From: Sphingobacteriales bacterium
Lineage (GTDB): Bacteria > Bacteroidota > Bacteroidia > Chitinophagales > JADIYW01
Assembly (NCBI GenBank): GCA_016719635.1
Contig: JADJYT010000001.1
Span: 124,001 to 188,000 of the forward strand
Direction: 5' to 3'
Length of the DNA: 64,000 nucleotides
Numbering within the stretch: position 1 is the first letter of the stretch; the number at the start of each line of letters is the position of its first letter. The position numbers and the translations under genes are program-made. The notes beneath the pieces are model-generated. The model was not told the DNA's origin, did not search any database, and saw only the letters and a list, made by a program, of their open reading frames with translations. Positions 44,362 to 53,802 of the stretch are shown in pieces.

Positions 44362-44916
44362 ATGGCAAAAAATTATAATGTAGAAAAAGGTGATTTGCTC
44401 ATTGCGGAACCGTTTATGAAAGACCCGAGCTTTAAGAGAACGGTGACATTGGTATGTGAGCATAATGCAGATGGTACGATTGGATTGGTACTGAACCGGC
44501 CCTCCATTTTCAGAATAAATGAAATGATACCTGATTTTCCGGCTTTTCAGGGTATGGTGCATTATGGCGGCCCGGTCGGAATGGATCGGCTGAATTTCAT
44601 TCACGCCTATGGTGATTTAATAGAGAACTCCTTTCAGATTAAAGACAATATCTGCTGGAATGGCAATTTTGAACAGTTGAAGCAGCTGATACGTGAAAAG
44701 AAGATTATGCCGCATAATATCCGGTTCTTTGCCGGGTATGCCGGCTGGGATGCCGGACAGCTGAACGAAGAAATGCAGGATGAAAGCTGGATTGTTTCAA
44801 AAGACTACCCGGAAGTCTTCAAGATGAGCGAATATATGTGGCAGGAGGTCTTGGTGAAAATGGGCGGAAAAAACAAACTGTTATCCACATTTCCGGAAGA
44901 TCCTATCTTGAATTAA
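44362..44916 (+). CDS. YqgE/AlgH family protein
   Basis: A 184-residue protein: KGDLLIAEPFMKDPSFKRTVTLVCEHNADGTIGLVLNRPS at about 9-48 is the family signature, followed by VHYGGPVGMDRLNFIH, IRFFAGYAGWDAGQLNEEMQDESW and a C-terminal WQEVLVKMGGK. YqgE/AlgH proteins are cytosolic, with a compact beta-alpha fold and no settled function. The gene starts 19 bp after the plug gene and ends 37 bp before the M43 protease gene. Confidence 0.92.
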   Translation: MAKNYNVEKGDLLIAEPFMKDPSFKRTVTLVCEHNADGTIGLVLNRPSIFRINEMIPDFPAFQGMVHYGGPVGMDRLNFIHAYGDLIENSFQIKDNICWNGNFEQLKQLIREKKIMPHNIRFFAGYAGWDAGQLNEEMQDESWIVSKDYPEVFKMSEYMWQEVLVKMGGKNKLLSTFPEDPILN

Positions 44917-44937
44917 GCCATAAAAGTTTTATCTTTG
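44908..44937 (+). promoter_or_regulatory. Promoter of the M43 protease gene
   Basis: TTG at 44908-44910 and TATCTTTG at 44930-44937 are spaced by 19 bp, an exact match to the Bacteroidota consensus TTG-N19-TAnnTTTG. The -7 box ends 16 bp before the ATG at 44954. The TTG lies in the last codons of the upstream YqgE gene. Confidence 0.75.
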
Positions 44938-44953
44938 CGCAAACGCAACAGAT

Positions 44954-46438
44954 ATGAAGAAAATTACCGCGCTGTTTGGACTCCTTCTGTCCATTTTTAT
45001 GTTCACAAGGGCACAGGACTTAAGAAAATGTGCTTTGGACGAAATTATCCAAAATGATGTGATGAATGACGCGGCTCTCCGCTCAACTTATTTAGAGCAA
45101 ATAACCAACGCGGTAAATGGTATTGCTGCTTATGACACTTCATTGGTAAATACCGACTCCATCTATACCGTGCAGGTTGTCGTACATGTGGTGTATCTGG
45201 GAAATAACAAGTACGAAAACATACCTGATATTATCATTCAATCACAGATAGATGCACTTAACAGAGATTTTAACTTATTGAATGCAGATAGTGTAAATCT
45301 GAGACCCTTCTTTATCCCGTTCAGAGGTAAAGCAAAGATAAAATTTGAACTGGCCAGCAAAACACCCGGCGGACAAAATACGACCGGTATTACCAGAACA
45401 CAGGGTAACCTGGGCAATCTGCCGGGTTGGGATCCGTTGAGTACATTATTATGGACTGCTTTGGGCATTGAGCCGCTGAAAGAAGATTTCTTTTTATTAA
45501 CAGGTTCAACAGGAAAATCTCCATGGCCGGCTTCCAGGTACCTCAATATGTATGTTTGTGATTTGAATTTTGCAAACAGAAAATGCCGCACCTGTCTTAC
45601 TTTATGTGATACCTGCGGAGCTTTGGGCGGGTTCGCTTACCCGCCTTCCAATGCCATCAACTGGGGTGGATTGGCACTGGATCGCGGAAAAAATGACGGT
45701 ATCGTCATTGATTTCCGTTTCTTCGGTCAGAACAACTGGTATGCAATAGATTCTACCTCCCAGAGATTCCGGGATTTTTATGCTGCTGGCAGAACTACCG
45801 TACACGAAGCAGGGCACTATTTTGGTTTACAGCATCAATGGGGTAATGTGGTGAATTTACCCGGGTTGCCTGTAACAGACGGCTGCACGATAGATGATTT
45901 CATGGATGATACTCCGGAAGAAGCAGAAGCATTTGCCAACAATATACCAAGGGGTACCTTAAATCCCTGTGACACTTCTGTAAATACCTGCAATAAGCCT
46001 TATTTAGGCAGGGATTATCCGGATATGTACGAAAACTATATGGATTATTCATCAGATTTGTGCTATAATCTATTTACGAAGCAGCAGGTAAACATGATGC
46101 GCTATAATTTGCTGACCAGACGGGCCGGTCTCATAACAAAGAGGGAAGCTGAATCCGTCATCTCGTCTGTTTACAATCCAAGGATGAAAGATCTGGGCAT
46201 TTCCGTCTATCCGAATCCGGCCAGCAGTTTATTGACCGTTCATTTTGACAAATCCTTAACAAAAGAAGTCAACATTGAAATAGTAGATGTTGCCGGTAAA
46301 GTCGTTTCTGCGTCACAGATAAAAAAGAATACCGCTGAACACTTTATCAATATACAGTCTTTGGCAGAAGGATTATATGCCGTAAAATGTTACAACGACG
46401 AATTTTCAGTTGTCCAGAAACTTTTTAAGAAAAATTAA
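44954..46438 (+). CDS. Secreted M43-family zinc metalloprotease with T9SS type A sorting domain
   Basis: A 494-residue protein with a signal peptide (1-20, ends FTRAQ). A pro-like region precedes the M43 (cytophagalysin/pappalysin) domain. It has VVVHVVYLGNNKYENIPDII, QIDALNRDFNLLNAD and the zinc site HEAGHYFGLQH with H284, E285, H288 and H294, then MENYMDYSSD-like (YENYMDYSSDLCYNLFTKQQ), the Met-turn. The C terminus (ISVYPNPASSLLTVHF to VVQKLFKKN) is a T9SS sorting domain. Extracellular protein degradation is expected. It is transcribed from its own well-formed promoter. Confidence 0.93.
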   Translation: MKKITALFGLLLSIFMFTRAQDLRKCALDEIIQNDVMNDAALRSTYLEQITNAVNGIAAYDTSLVNTDSIYTVQVVVHVVYLGNNKYENIPDIIIQSQIDALNRDFNLLNADSVNLRPFFIPFRGKAKIKFELASKTPGGQNTTGITRTQGNLGNLPGWDPLSTLLWTALGIEPLKEDFFLLTGSTGKSPWPASRYLNMYVCDLNFANRKCRTCLTLCDTCGALGGFAYPPSNAINWGGLALDRGKNDGIVIDFRFFGQNNWYAIDSTSQRFRDFYAAGRTTVHEAGHYFGLQHQWGNVVNLPGLPVTDGCTIDDFMDDTPEEAEAFANNIPRGTLNPCDTSVNTCNKPYLGRDYPDMYENYMDYSSDLCYNLFTKQQVNMMRYNLLTRRAGLITKREAESVISSVYNPRMKDLGISVYPNPASSLLTVHFDKSLTKEVNIEIVDVAGKVVSASQIKKNTAEHFINIQSLAEGLYAVKCYNDEFSVVQKLFKKN

Positions 46439-46439
46439 T

Positions 46440-47357
46440 TCAGACAGCATTATTTCCTGAACCACTCTTGATTAATACGGCATCAAAGATGCGTTTATAT
46501 CGGTGGTATGGAAAAAATAGTAGAATCAACGTGATGCCGGCCACATAAAAATCCGTATTGTTTAATATGGAATTGTACAGATGGAAAATGATTAACCCGG
46601 CCAGGAAAAAGTAAGAAAGCCTTTTATTTAAGGAACCCATAATGGAAAACAGCTGTATGAGAAATATACCGGCAGTCAAAACTTCCCATAGATACGGAAT
46701 AGAATATAATTGCAAAACAGATGAAGACGGGAATTCATCGTGTATCCGTTTGCTGACAATGGCATTCAGTTCAATGGCATGTTCATGCAGCCAACCCATC
46801 TTTTGGGTATCGATGAACAATTTATAAAACAAACCTATGAACTTCCAGACTCCTGCAAACGTATAGGTCAGTAATATTCCGGCATGGAACCAATGAACGG
46901 CAGCAGCTCTGCCCCTCACATCGGTTCCCATTTTATCAAAATTTAAAAAAATGGAAAAGAAGTAGGTGAGCACGAAAATGTGTCCTACATGGGATGCAAA
47001 ATTATAATTCCATTTTAAAGCATTAAGCCAGAGTATAAAAAAAAAGAGCACTATTCTATAAAATAGATGTTGGCGGAAATAATTTAGAATCAGTGACAGC
47101 AGGGTTAAAACAACCATGGAGTAAAAATATGCCGGATGTGGCAATGTTGGCATAAAAACCGTTTGAAACCAGTTGATAGGCATATACAGGCTTTCCGGCC
47201 TTGGCAAAAGAACGTTTTGATACAGCCAGACGATATATAATGTCCAGATAACGGAAAAGATGCCGACTATTTTATCGAATACCCGAAAGTCATAGAGATA
47301 AAGTTCATCCTCTCCAGAATTGTAAAAACGAGCCATAACCCTATTGATGTACTTCAT
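46440..47357 (-). CDS. HTTM-like multi-pass membrane protein
   Basis: A 305-residue protein with at least six hydrophobic segments (about 28-47, 79-95, 100-118, 125-143, 158-180, 230-250, 258-290). The layout, with an early FYNSGEDELYLYDFRVFDK, a HxxHxFVLTYFF segment (NFASHVGHIFVLTYFFSIF) and VHWFHAGILLTYTFAGVWK, resembles the HTTM family of horizontally transferred transmembrane domains related to vitamin K-dependent carboxylase, but the similarity is loose. No active-site Lys can be assigned. A second Met at residue 8 (MARFYNSGED) is an alternative start; the first one overlaps the upstream gene by 17 bp. It converges on the M43 gene with a 1-bp gap. Confidence 0.6.
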   Translation of the reverse strand: MKYINRVMARFYNSGEDELYLYDFRVFDKIVGIFSVIWTLYIVWLYQNVLLPRPESLYMPINWFQTVFMPTLPHPAYFYSMVVLTLLSLILNYFRQHLFYRIVLFFFILWLNALKWNYNFASHVGHIFVLTYFFSIFLNFDKMGTDVRGRAAAVHWFHAGILLTYTFAGVWKFIGLFYKLFIDTQKMGWLHEHAIELNAIVSKRIHDEFPSSSVLQLYSIPYLWEVLTAGIFLIQLFSIMGSLNKRLSYFFLAGLIIFHLYNSILNNTDFYVAGITLILLFFPYHRYKRIFDAVLIKSGSGNNAV

Positions 47358-47787
47358 AAATAATGCTCTTTGTGTAAGCGTTCGGATCTATTATCAGATT
47401 CAATGGATTAAATGATTCTTCAACCAGTAAGTAATCGTCATAAGCATTCTTCGTGATTGCATCCCCAAAATCTCCCAATCGTTGTTGCAGCTTTTGAGAA
47501 ACGATGCTCTTGGTTTTTATATTGGTCACTTCCCTGGATAAAAAATAATACCGATCATCCTTACTGAATAGGACTGAATTTGCATTTTGAATTCGTATGG
47601 TATCTCTGCTGTTGTTTATGCCGTATAATCTGTAGTCAGTATAGGTATAATCGTTTCCAAGTGGCTGTGAATATAATTTCCAGTGAAAAAAGGGATACAG
47701 TTCCTGATTATAAAAGGACGATGTGAAAAAATTTAGACACGAAAGAATGAACGAGATAATTATTAAATATTTTGTGTGCTTATACAT
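47341..47787 (-). CDS. Small membrane-anchored protein of unknown function
   Basis: A 148-residue protein if started at ATG 47787 (MYKHTKYLIIISFILSCLNF), which puts a single membrane segment at the N terminus. The longer frame from 47835 adds 16 residues that look unrelated. The body is soluble and polar with no motif I recognise (YTDYRLYGINNSRDTIRIQN, YYFLSREVTNIKTKSIV). It overlaps the start of the HTTM-like gene by 17 bp, so the two products are probably made together, and such small anchored partners often accompany HTTM-type proteins in Bacteroidota; the last point is inference. Confidence 0.6.
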   Translation of the reverse strand: MYKHTKYLIIISFILSCLNFFTSSFYNQELYPFFHWKLYSQPLGNDYTYTDYRLYGINNSRDTIRIQNANSVLFSKDDRYYFLSREVTNIKTKSIVSQKLQQRLGDFGDAITKNAYDDYLLVEESFNPLNLIIDPNAYTKSIIYEVHQ

Positions 47788-47891
47788 AGGAATAAACGGG
47801 ACTTTGGCAAGTGTATCTTCACGACATACAGTCAAATTTAATGGTTTTAAAACAGAATTGCAATTTACAAGGTACGAAGAAAATAGAGTAT

Positions 47892-49211
47892 TTATTTCAG
47901 TGCCTTTTTATAGGTTTCCAAACACCTGTTTCTGGCATAATCGTGTTCTACGATAGGTTTGGGATACTCGAAGCTATCCAGTTCCGTCACCCATTTCCGG
48001 ATATATTTCAGATCGGTATCAAACTTCAATGTCTGTAAATATGGATTGAAGACTCTGAAATAGGGTGCTGCATCCACACCGGAACCCGCTGCCCACTGCC
48101 ATCCTCCATTATTGGAAGCTAATTCATAATCCAGCAGCTTCTGGGCAAAATAGGCTTCTCCCCATCTCCAGTCTATCAGCAGATGTTTCGTCAGAAAACT
48201 GGCTACTATCATACGTACCCTGTTGTGCATGAATCCTGTCTCATTGAGTTCTCGCATGCCGGCATCTACAATCGGGTAACCCGTTCTGCCAGCACACCAA
48301 GCCTGAAATTCCGCTTCGTTATTCCTCCAAACAATTTTATCGTATTCAGGCCGGAAAGATTGATGCACCACCTGCGGAAAGTGATGTAGTATCATCATAT
48401 AAAATTCCCGCCAGATTAATTCATTGAGGTATTTCTCTGCATTAATATCAATGACGTGTCTGGCTAACCGACGAATGGAAATTGTACCAAATCGAAGGTG
48501 CACGCTTAATCTGGATGTACCGTGCAGGCTTGGTATATCTCGCACCTCCGGATAATGAAGCAGGAGGTTGTCATTCATCACCCTATCCGGAAACTCAAAT
48601 ACTTTATTGGAAAAGCCCATTTCAGTAATTGGAATAAGTTGCAGCTTGTCTTTAAATTTATAAAAATTTCGATAGTATGGCTCTATTGGATATGTACGGA
48701 GATAAAAGTCATGGAGCTTTGCTTTCCATTTTTTGCTGTATGGTGTATAAACGATATAAGGCTTTCCATCATCTTTCACCACCTCCCCTTTTTCAAATAT
48801 CACCTGATCTTTAAAAGTATGAAATGCAATCTGGTTGTCTGCCAGTATGGTTTGTATGGCAGCATCTCTTTCTTTTGCATACGGTTCATAATCATGGTTG
48901 CAATAGACGTTTTTTACCGGATAACGGTAAATTATTTGTTCCCACACTTCAATCGGATTGCCGTAATAAACAAGCAGATCGCTTCCAATGTGCTGCAATT
49001 CTTCCTTTAATCGCTTTATCTCCCGGTATATAAAAGATACCCGTATGTCATCTGAAAGGCTATTTTTATTCATTTTTAACTCCTCTAATATAGACGTATC
49101 AAAAATAAAAACAGGCAATACCGGATAACCCGATTTCAATGCATGGTACAATGCCGCATTATCCTCTAAGCGCAAATCACGCCGGAACCAATGTATTGAA
49201 ATTGCTGACAT
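47892..49211 (-). CDS. phrB: Deoxyribodipyrimidine photolyase
   Basis: A 439-residue photolyase/cryptochrome protein. ISIHWFRRDLRLEDNAALYHAL is the N-terminal antenna-domain start. The FAD domain has TSRLSVHLRFGTISIRRL, NELIWREFYMMILHHFP, then AWCAGRTGYPIVDAGMRELNETGFMHNRVRM and WGEAYFAQKLLDYELASNNGGWQW, the flavin-binding and Trp electron-transfer region. It repairs cyclobutane pyrimidine dimers with light. Motifs of the class I CPD group are all present. It is followed by the small membrane protein gene 104 bp away. Confidence 0.95.
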   Translation of the reverse strand: MSAISIHWFRRDLRLEDNAALYHALKSGYPVLPVFIFDTSILEELKMNKNSLSDDIRVSFIYREIKRLKEELQHIGSDLLVYYGNPIEVWEQIIYRYPVKNVYCNHDYEPYAKERDAAIQTILADNQIAFHTFKDQVIFEKGEVVKDDGKPYIVYTPYSKKWKAKLHDFYLRTYPIEPYYRNFYKFKDKLQLIPITEMGFSNKVFEFPDRVMNDNLLLHYPEVRDIPSLHGTSRLSVHLRFGTISIRRLARHVIDINAEKYLNELIWREFYMMILHHFPQVVHQSFRPEYDKIVWRNNEAEFQAWCAGRTGYPIVDAGMRELNETGFMHNRVRMIVASFLTKHLLIDWRWGEAYFAQKLLDYELASNNGGWQWAAGSGVDAAPYFRVFNPYLQTLKFDTDLKYIRKWVTELDSFEYPKPIVEHDYARNRCLETYKKALK

Positions 49212-49305
49212 GTTGAAACAATGATATTTATCAGTTGTAATTATGAGTTATATCAATCCAAATAAACAAAAAAGATGATAGATTGGTTTATCAAATTACG
49301 TTATT

Positions 49306-49728
49306 ATGATAAATAATATCCCCGTCTCAGAAATCATGACTAAAGAAGTGGTAACAGTGGACGTAACGGCTGACTTGAAAAGCATTCATCACATCATCAT
49401 GAACCAGAATATCCGGCATATTCCTGTGATGGAAAAAAATAAGGTGACAGGCATTATCAGCAAGACAGATTATTTACGTCTCACCTTCGGCACCATCTTC
49501 GAGGATGCAGAACAAACAAATGAAGCTGTCATGGAAATCTTTGAACTCAACGATTTAATGGTCAGGAATCCATACACGGTTTCGTCAGAAACGACCATAT
49601 TAGTGGTTATGGAAATTTTCATTTCCCATGAGTTCCATGCAGTTCCCGTAGTGGACAACGGGAAATTGGTGGGCATCTTATCCGTTTCGGATGTCTTTCG
49701 CTATTTTTCGGAAAAACTGAAAAAGTAA
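49306..49728 (+). CDS. Tandem CBS-domain protein
   Basis: A 140-residue protein made of two CBS domains: PVSEIMTKEVVTVDVTADL with HIPVMEKNKVTGIISKTDYLR, and ELNDLMVRNPYTVSSETTI with AVPVVDNGKLVGILSVSDVFRYF. It has no fused effector domain. CBS pairs bind adenosyl nucleotides (AMP, ATP, SAM) and regulate partner proteins; the partner here is unknown. It is a single plus-strand gene among minus-strand ones, starting 94 bp from phrB and converging with the class IV aminotransferase gene (1-bp gap). Confidence 0.9.
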   Translation: MINNIPVSEIMTKEVVTVDVTADLKSIHHIIMNQNIRHIPVMEKNKVTGIISKTDYLRLTFGTIFEDAEQTNEAVMEIFELNDLMVRNPYTVSSETTILVVMEIFISHEFHAVPVVDNGKLVGILSVSDVFRYFSEKLKK

Positions 49729-49729
49729 A

Positions 49730-50509
49730 TTAAACGAGATGTTCACCGTAATGTTCAGAAACCACGGATTTAAATTCCTGGAATAGTTGTTTTGTCACAT
49801 TATTGCTGTACTGCTTCTCATCCATGTATTTAACCCACCGGATACCACGTATTACATTTGTCAGGAAAACTTCATCTGCCGCATAGACATCCTGAATGGT
49901 CAGGGATTTTTCTGAAATTTGGATGGTGGGCAATCGAGTCAGCAGTAATTCCCGCAAGACACCTGCCACCGGACCGTCTGTAAGCGGAGGCGTGTAAATG
50001 ACATCGTCCTTTACGATAAAGACATTATAAATTGATGCATCTGCCACCGTGTTGTTTTCATTTAAGACAAGCGCATCATCAAAATCATTTTCCCTGGCAT
50101 ATTTTATAGACTTTTCATATATGTTTCTGTCTGTATGCTTCAGGTTGCAAAATGCATCCGGCGATTTGTTATGCTTGGGCAAAAAAGTTAAACTCAATCC
50201 GAACTCATTCAGCTGATATACGGTGCTTTCCAACGGCCTTAACACACAGTTCCATTTCAGTTGTGCTATTTCAGGCATGTAATCATGCGCCCTGTTTTTC
50301 TGGACTTCCAGCCGAAGCCTGAAGTTTTTTAATCCTTTTTCTACACATTCATATTTCAACAACCGCAATATCCTGTCTTCCAGCTTATATTCACTTTCAT
50401 CAATATTAATGACCTTCAGGCTTCTGTGCAATCGCTTCACATGCAGATTACGGAATACAATCCTGCCATTTACCACCTTGATGGTTTCTATTAATCCAAA
50501 TTCTCCCAA
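49730..50509 (-). CDS. Class IV aminotransferase (4-amino-4-deoxychorismate lyase / D-amino acid or branched-chain type)
   Basis: A 259-residue PLP enzyme of fold type IV. The N terminus has FGLIETIKVVNGRIVFRNLHVKRL. The PLP lysine is K124 in NLKHTDRNIYEKS. DDALVLNENNTVADASIYNVFIV and TPPLTDGPVAGVLRELLL are the conserved later blocks. The short length and KxTxR context point to PabC-like aminodeoxychorismate lyase (folate p-aminobenzoate synthesis), but branched-chain and D-amino-acid aminotransferases share these features. No pabA or pabB is next to it. It is 6 bp downstream of the UbiA-like gene. Confidence 0.8.
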   Translation of the reverse strand: MGEFGLIETIKVVNGRIVFRNLHVKRLHRSLKVINIDESEYKLEDRILRLLKYECVEKGLKNFRLRLEVQKNRAHDYMPEIAQLKWNCVLRPLESTVYQLNEFGLSLTFLPKHNKSPDAFCNLKHTDRNIYEKSIKYARENDFDDALVLNENNTVADASIYNVFIVKDDVIYTPPLTDGPVAGVLRELLLTRLPTIQISEKSLTIQDVYAADEVFLTNVIRGIRWVKYMDEKQYSNNVTKQLFQEFKSVVSEHYGEHLV

Positions 50510-50515
50510 GTCAAT

Positions 50516-51406
50516 TTATTTTACGGTAAGGAACAGTATGACGAAATATAAGATCATACTGCCGTCATAAATTAATTTTATCATCCACTTCTTTACCTTG
50601 TCTGATTGCAAGAATGTAAATGCCTGTAATAAAATTAACAGAAGCCAGATGAAATAGATAGTGGATTCCTTTAAATAAATGTTAGATATGCTTCGCCAGT
50701 TTTCTATCATGAACAAATACAGTATCAGGAACGCATATAGAATGCCACTCATCAGGCATATTATCTTGGATGCCTTTATGCCTAATACAGAAGCAATCGT
50801 TTTAATGTTGGTTTTCCGGTCCACTTCCGCATCATTGATATCAAAAGGCAGTGTAATGAAGAATATGAAAACGAACTGGCTCAGCAGCAGCAGGAAAACA
50901 TCTCTTCTTTCATGCAGGTTTATGCCGGATTCAACAGCCGGAAGCAGGACAGAAGCAGTACTCCATACGACAGCAATCAGAAATATTTTTATGAAGGGGA
51001 AATCTCTCAGTTTAGTTTGGATTCCAAAAGGTCTTAAAACCGGAAATGGGTACAATACCGATATGCCGCCTATAAACAGCAGAATACCTATGGTTTTCCA
51101 TTTTAACAGAACGGAAAAAACAAATGCTCCTGCCCCGGAGATAATAATGGTTGCTAAATTGAATTTTGGATGCTTCTCAAACCACTTTACCACCCATTCT
51201 TCCGTATTTGCATATTCTCCTTTTTTATAGTACACCCAGCGGCTGATTTGGTAAACAAACCAGGTGGAGAAAAAAACCTGAAATGAAAGGAACAACAAAC
51301 GAGAGGTATCTAAGTGCAAAAAAAGTATATTCGCCCACATAAAAGCGACAGCCGCTAAAGCGATAAAAAGATTGGTTTCAATTAATATTTTTAAAATCCG
51401 CTTCAT
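50516..51406 (-). CDS. UbiA-like prenyltransferase-family membrane protein with degenerate first motif
   Basis: A 296-residue integral membrane protein with about eight hydrophobic segments. It keeps the second UbiA acidic motif as PFDINDAEVDRKTNIKTIAS (DxxDxxxDR), followed by VLGIKASKIICLMSG. The first motif (NDxxDxxxD), expected after the first helix pair, is not there: that region reads VYQISRWVYYKKGEYANTEE. So it may not be a normal prenyltransferase. Such UbiA-like proteins are frequent in Bacteroidota genomes, without a defined substrate. It is the upstream gene of a pair with the class IV aminotransferase. Confidence 0.7.
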   Translation of the reverse strand: MKRILKILIETNLFIALAAVAFMWANILFLHLDTSRLLFLSFQVFFSTWFVYQISRWVYYKKGEYANTEEWVVKWFEKHPKFNLATIIISGAGAFVFSVLLKWKTIGILLFIGGISVLYPFPVLRPFGIQTKLRDFPFIKIFLIAVVWSTASVLLPAVESGINLHERRDVFLLLLSQFVFIFFITLPFDINDAEVDRKTNIKTIASVLGIKASKIICLMSGILYAFLILYLFMIENWRSISNIYLKESTIYFIWLLLILLQAFTFLQSDKVKKWMIKLIYDGSMILYFVILFLTVK

Positions 51407-51485
51407 AAAAACCTGTAAGATTTACTTACAGGTTGAATATACAATATATTTACATTTTCCAATAAAATGGATTTGAATCCATTCA

Positions 51486-52568
51486 TTAATGAATATACTT
51501 CAGTTTCATTCGGGGTGATATCTTCTTTAATGTAAGATAAATCAGTCTTATCACACTTTCTACATCCGACTTAGCGACTGTTTCTACCGTAGTATGCATA
51601 TATTTCAATGGTAACGAAATTAAGGCACTTGGTACGCCTCCGCCGTTATAGGCAAAGGCATCCGTATCAGTGCCGGTCACCCGGCTGGCAGCATCCCGCT
51701 GGAAGGCTATTTTTTCCTTTTCAGCCGTATCCAGAATCAGTTCACGAACAGTGTTGTGAACGGCTGGAGCATACGTTATGACCGGTCCTTTGCCGCATTT
51801 GAAGTCACCATGTTCCTTCTTGTCAATCATCGGTGTGGTCGTATCGTGACAAACATCTGTTATAATGGCAATATTCGGATTGATTTTGCGTACAATCATC
51901 TCTGCTCCTCTCAAACCAACTTCTTCCTGAACGGAATTACATATATACAGCCCAAATGGGAGTTTTGTTTTGGTCTCTTTTATTAAACGTGCCACTTCAG
52001 CAATCATAAAACCACCCATGCGGTTGTCCAAAGCTCTTCCGGTATAGTACTTTTTATTTAAAATCATCAGCTCATCTTCATACGTAATGACACAACCGAC
52101 GTGAATGCCCATAGCTTCCACTTCTTTCTTGTCTTTTGCTCCTACATCAATGGTAATATTTTTAATGGTGGGTGCCGCGTCTTTTGAAGCATCTCTCAGA
52201 TGAATGGCCGGCCAGCCGAATATACCCTTAACTATCCCCTTCTTCGTGTGGATATTTACCCTTTTCGATGGTGCAATGATATGGTCACTGCCACCATTGC
52301 GAATCACGTTGATTAATCCGTCTTCGCCAATGTAGCTGACAAACCAGGAAATTTCATCGGCATGTGCCTCAATCACGACCTTAAATTCCGCTTCTGGGTT
52401 TACCACTCCGTAAACGGTACCATAATGATCTACATGGTACTCATCAATATAAGGTTTGATGTAATTCAGCCAGATTTTCTGACCTTCCGCCTCAAAGCCT
52501 GTCGGTGATGCATTATTAAGATACTGGAATAAGAATTCTTCTGCTTTCTGATCGATGGAGTATTTCAT
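51486..52568 (-). CDS. M42-family metallopeptidase
   Basis: A 360-residue metallo-aminopeptidase. Metal and active-site residues are visible in VIEAHADEISWFV (His, Asp), YYTGRALDNRMGGF (bridging Asp), SVQEEVGLRGAE (Glu catalytic base and Glu ligand), ITDVCHDTT (Asp ligand) and KYMHTTVETVAKSD (His ligand). The middle beta domain (KGIVKGIFGWPAIHLRD) is also typical. M42 enzymes (FrvX/TET type) are cytosolic aminopeptidases, often dodecameric; some were first named endoglucanase M. The exact peptide preference is unknown. It is a lone gene. Confidence 0.92.
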   Translation of the reverse strand: MKYSIDQKAEEFLFQYLNNASPTGFEAEGQKIWLNYIKPYIDEYHVDHYGTVYGVVNPEAEFKVVIEAHADEISWFVSYIGEDGLINVIRNGGSDHIIAPSKRVNIHTKKGIVKGIFGWPAIHLRDASKDAAPTIKNITIDVGAKDKKEVEAMGIHVGCVITYEDELMILNKKYYTGRALDNRMGGFMIAEVARLIKETKTKLPFGLYICNSVQEEVGLRGAEMIVRKINPNIAIITDVCHDTTTPMIDKKEHGDFKCGKGPVITYAPAVHNTVRELILDTAEKEKIAFQRDAASRVTGTDTDAFAYNGGGVPSALISLPLKYMHTTVETVAKSDVESVIRLIYLTLKKISPRMKLKYIH

Positions 52569-52713
52569 CTGTGTTTTGTTTAATTTGGAATATTGTTAAA
52601 ACGAAATTATCCGATAATTTATTCATTACCGATATACTGATTTTAATTCAGAGACCAAAAGTACGATTAATCTAAATTATATCCCATCCTTTAACACAAA
52701 ATGACATAAAAAA

Positions 52714-52730
52714 GCCGGAATAAATCCGGC
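52714..52730 (-). terminator. Rho-independent terminator after the PhoD-like gene
   Basis: On the minus strand GCCGGA, a 5-base loop and TCCGGC form a perfect 6-bp stem followed by TTTTTT. It lies about 22 bp downstream of the stop of the PhoD-like lipoprotein gene. Confidence 0.85.
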
Positions 52731-52752
52731 CTGTAGTTTATTTATTTGATGC

Positions 52753-53802
52753 TTAGAATTTTAATTCATCCAAAGATACTGCCTGTGATTTAACGATATT
52801 TCCGTTAAAATCGCAGATATCCAGTGAAATTTGAACAGGTGAAGCGCTCCAGTTAATATTCACCAAACCAAAGCTAAGGTTAACATAAGCAGAGCCGATT
52901 CTGTACATATTTGCAGCAGGGGCGCTTTCGGTATGTGTTAAACCGCTGGAAGTGAAATCATAGATGGGATATTGTCCGGCTGGTGTGCGTTTGCTGAATT
53001 CTGAATAATGAACATCTCCGCTAACGACAAACACACCTTCTGCATTGGCATCTTTCACTGTTTTAAAGAATTTTTCCAGTTCATGTGGATAGTTTGGCCA
53101 TCCTTCCCATCCGTTGTTTTGAATACACATTTGAGAACTGGAAACCACGATTCTGATTTTAGCAGGTTTTAGCAATTCCTGTTTCAACCATGCCCATTGC
53201 GTGGCACCTAGGATGGTTTTGGTCGTATCTGTAGTGGGTGTGATAGGCTCTCCGCTGATTACATTCAGGTTATACCTGCAATCCAATACTATAATTTGTA
53301 CTTTATGGTCTGCATCTCCATACATATAGGATGTGTAGACACCATCTCTGATCCTGCGAGGACTGGTAGAAGGTTCATTAAAGAAATTCATGAACAAATC
53401 TTTAGATTGATTTTTGTAGGGGTATTCAGCTCCTGCATTATTCAAACCATAATCGTGGTCATCCCATGTTCCGATGCACTGAACATTCGATCTCAGTGTT
53501 TTGAAATCATAGTTATTGTTTAAGAAATCGTATTGTTGCTGAATAAATGTAGTCGGGTCGCCTGTTACTGCCCCTAAATCAGCATACATGTTATCGCCCA
53601 TGGCGATATATAAATCAGGGTTTGTATTCCTGATTTTAGAGAAAATAGAAAGGTTTTGATCCTGGCGCGAACAAGAACCAATAGCTATACGGGAGAGATT
53701 GACACTCTCATCCACAGCTTTGATGGTCGGTGCCGGACCACCTGTAGGAATACAGGATGTTACAATGCTTGAAATAAATAATAGATAGAATAACTTTTTC
53801 AT
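52753..53802 (-). CDS. PhoD-like phosphatase lipoprotein
   Basis: A 349-residue protein with a lipobox (SSIVTSC, Cys at about 17). The metallophosphatase core of the PhoD type is visible: IAIGSCSRQDQNLSIF, LYIAMGDNMYADLG (Asp, Asn metal ligands), IGTWDDHDYGLNNAG, VQIIVLDCRYN, TQWAWLKQELL and VFVVSGDVHYSEFSKR (His ligand). PhoD enzymes cleave phosphomonoesters and phosphodiesters at the cell surface. Its C-terminal beta region (SFGLVNINW, DICDFNG) is usual. It is anchored as an outer-membrane or periplasmic lipoprotein. It is divergent from the sphingomyelinase-like gene, with 112 bp between. Confidence 0.88.
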   Translation of the reverse strand: MKKLFYLLFISSIVTSCIPTGGPAPTIKAVDESVNLSRIAIGSCSRQDQNLSIFSKIRNTNPDLYIAMGDNMYADLGAVTGDPTTFIQQQYDFLNNNYDFKTLRSNVQCIGTWDDHDYGLNNAGAEYPYKNQSKDLFMNFFNEPSTSPRRIRDGVYTSYMYGDADHKVQIIVLDCRYNLNVISGEPITPTTDTTKTILGATQWAWLKQELLKPAKIRIVVSSSQMCIQNNGWEGWPNYPHELEKFFKTVKDANAEGVFVVSGDVHYSEFSKRTPAGQYPIYDFTSSGLTHTESAPAANMYRIGSAYVNLSFGLVNINWSASPVQISLDICDFNGNIVKSQAVSLDELKF

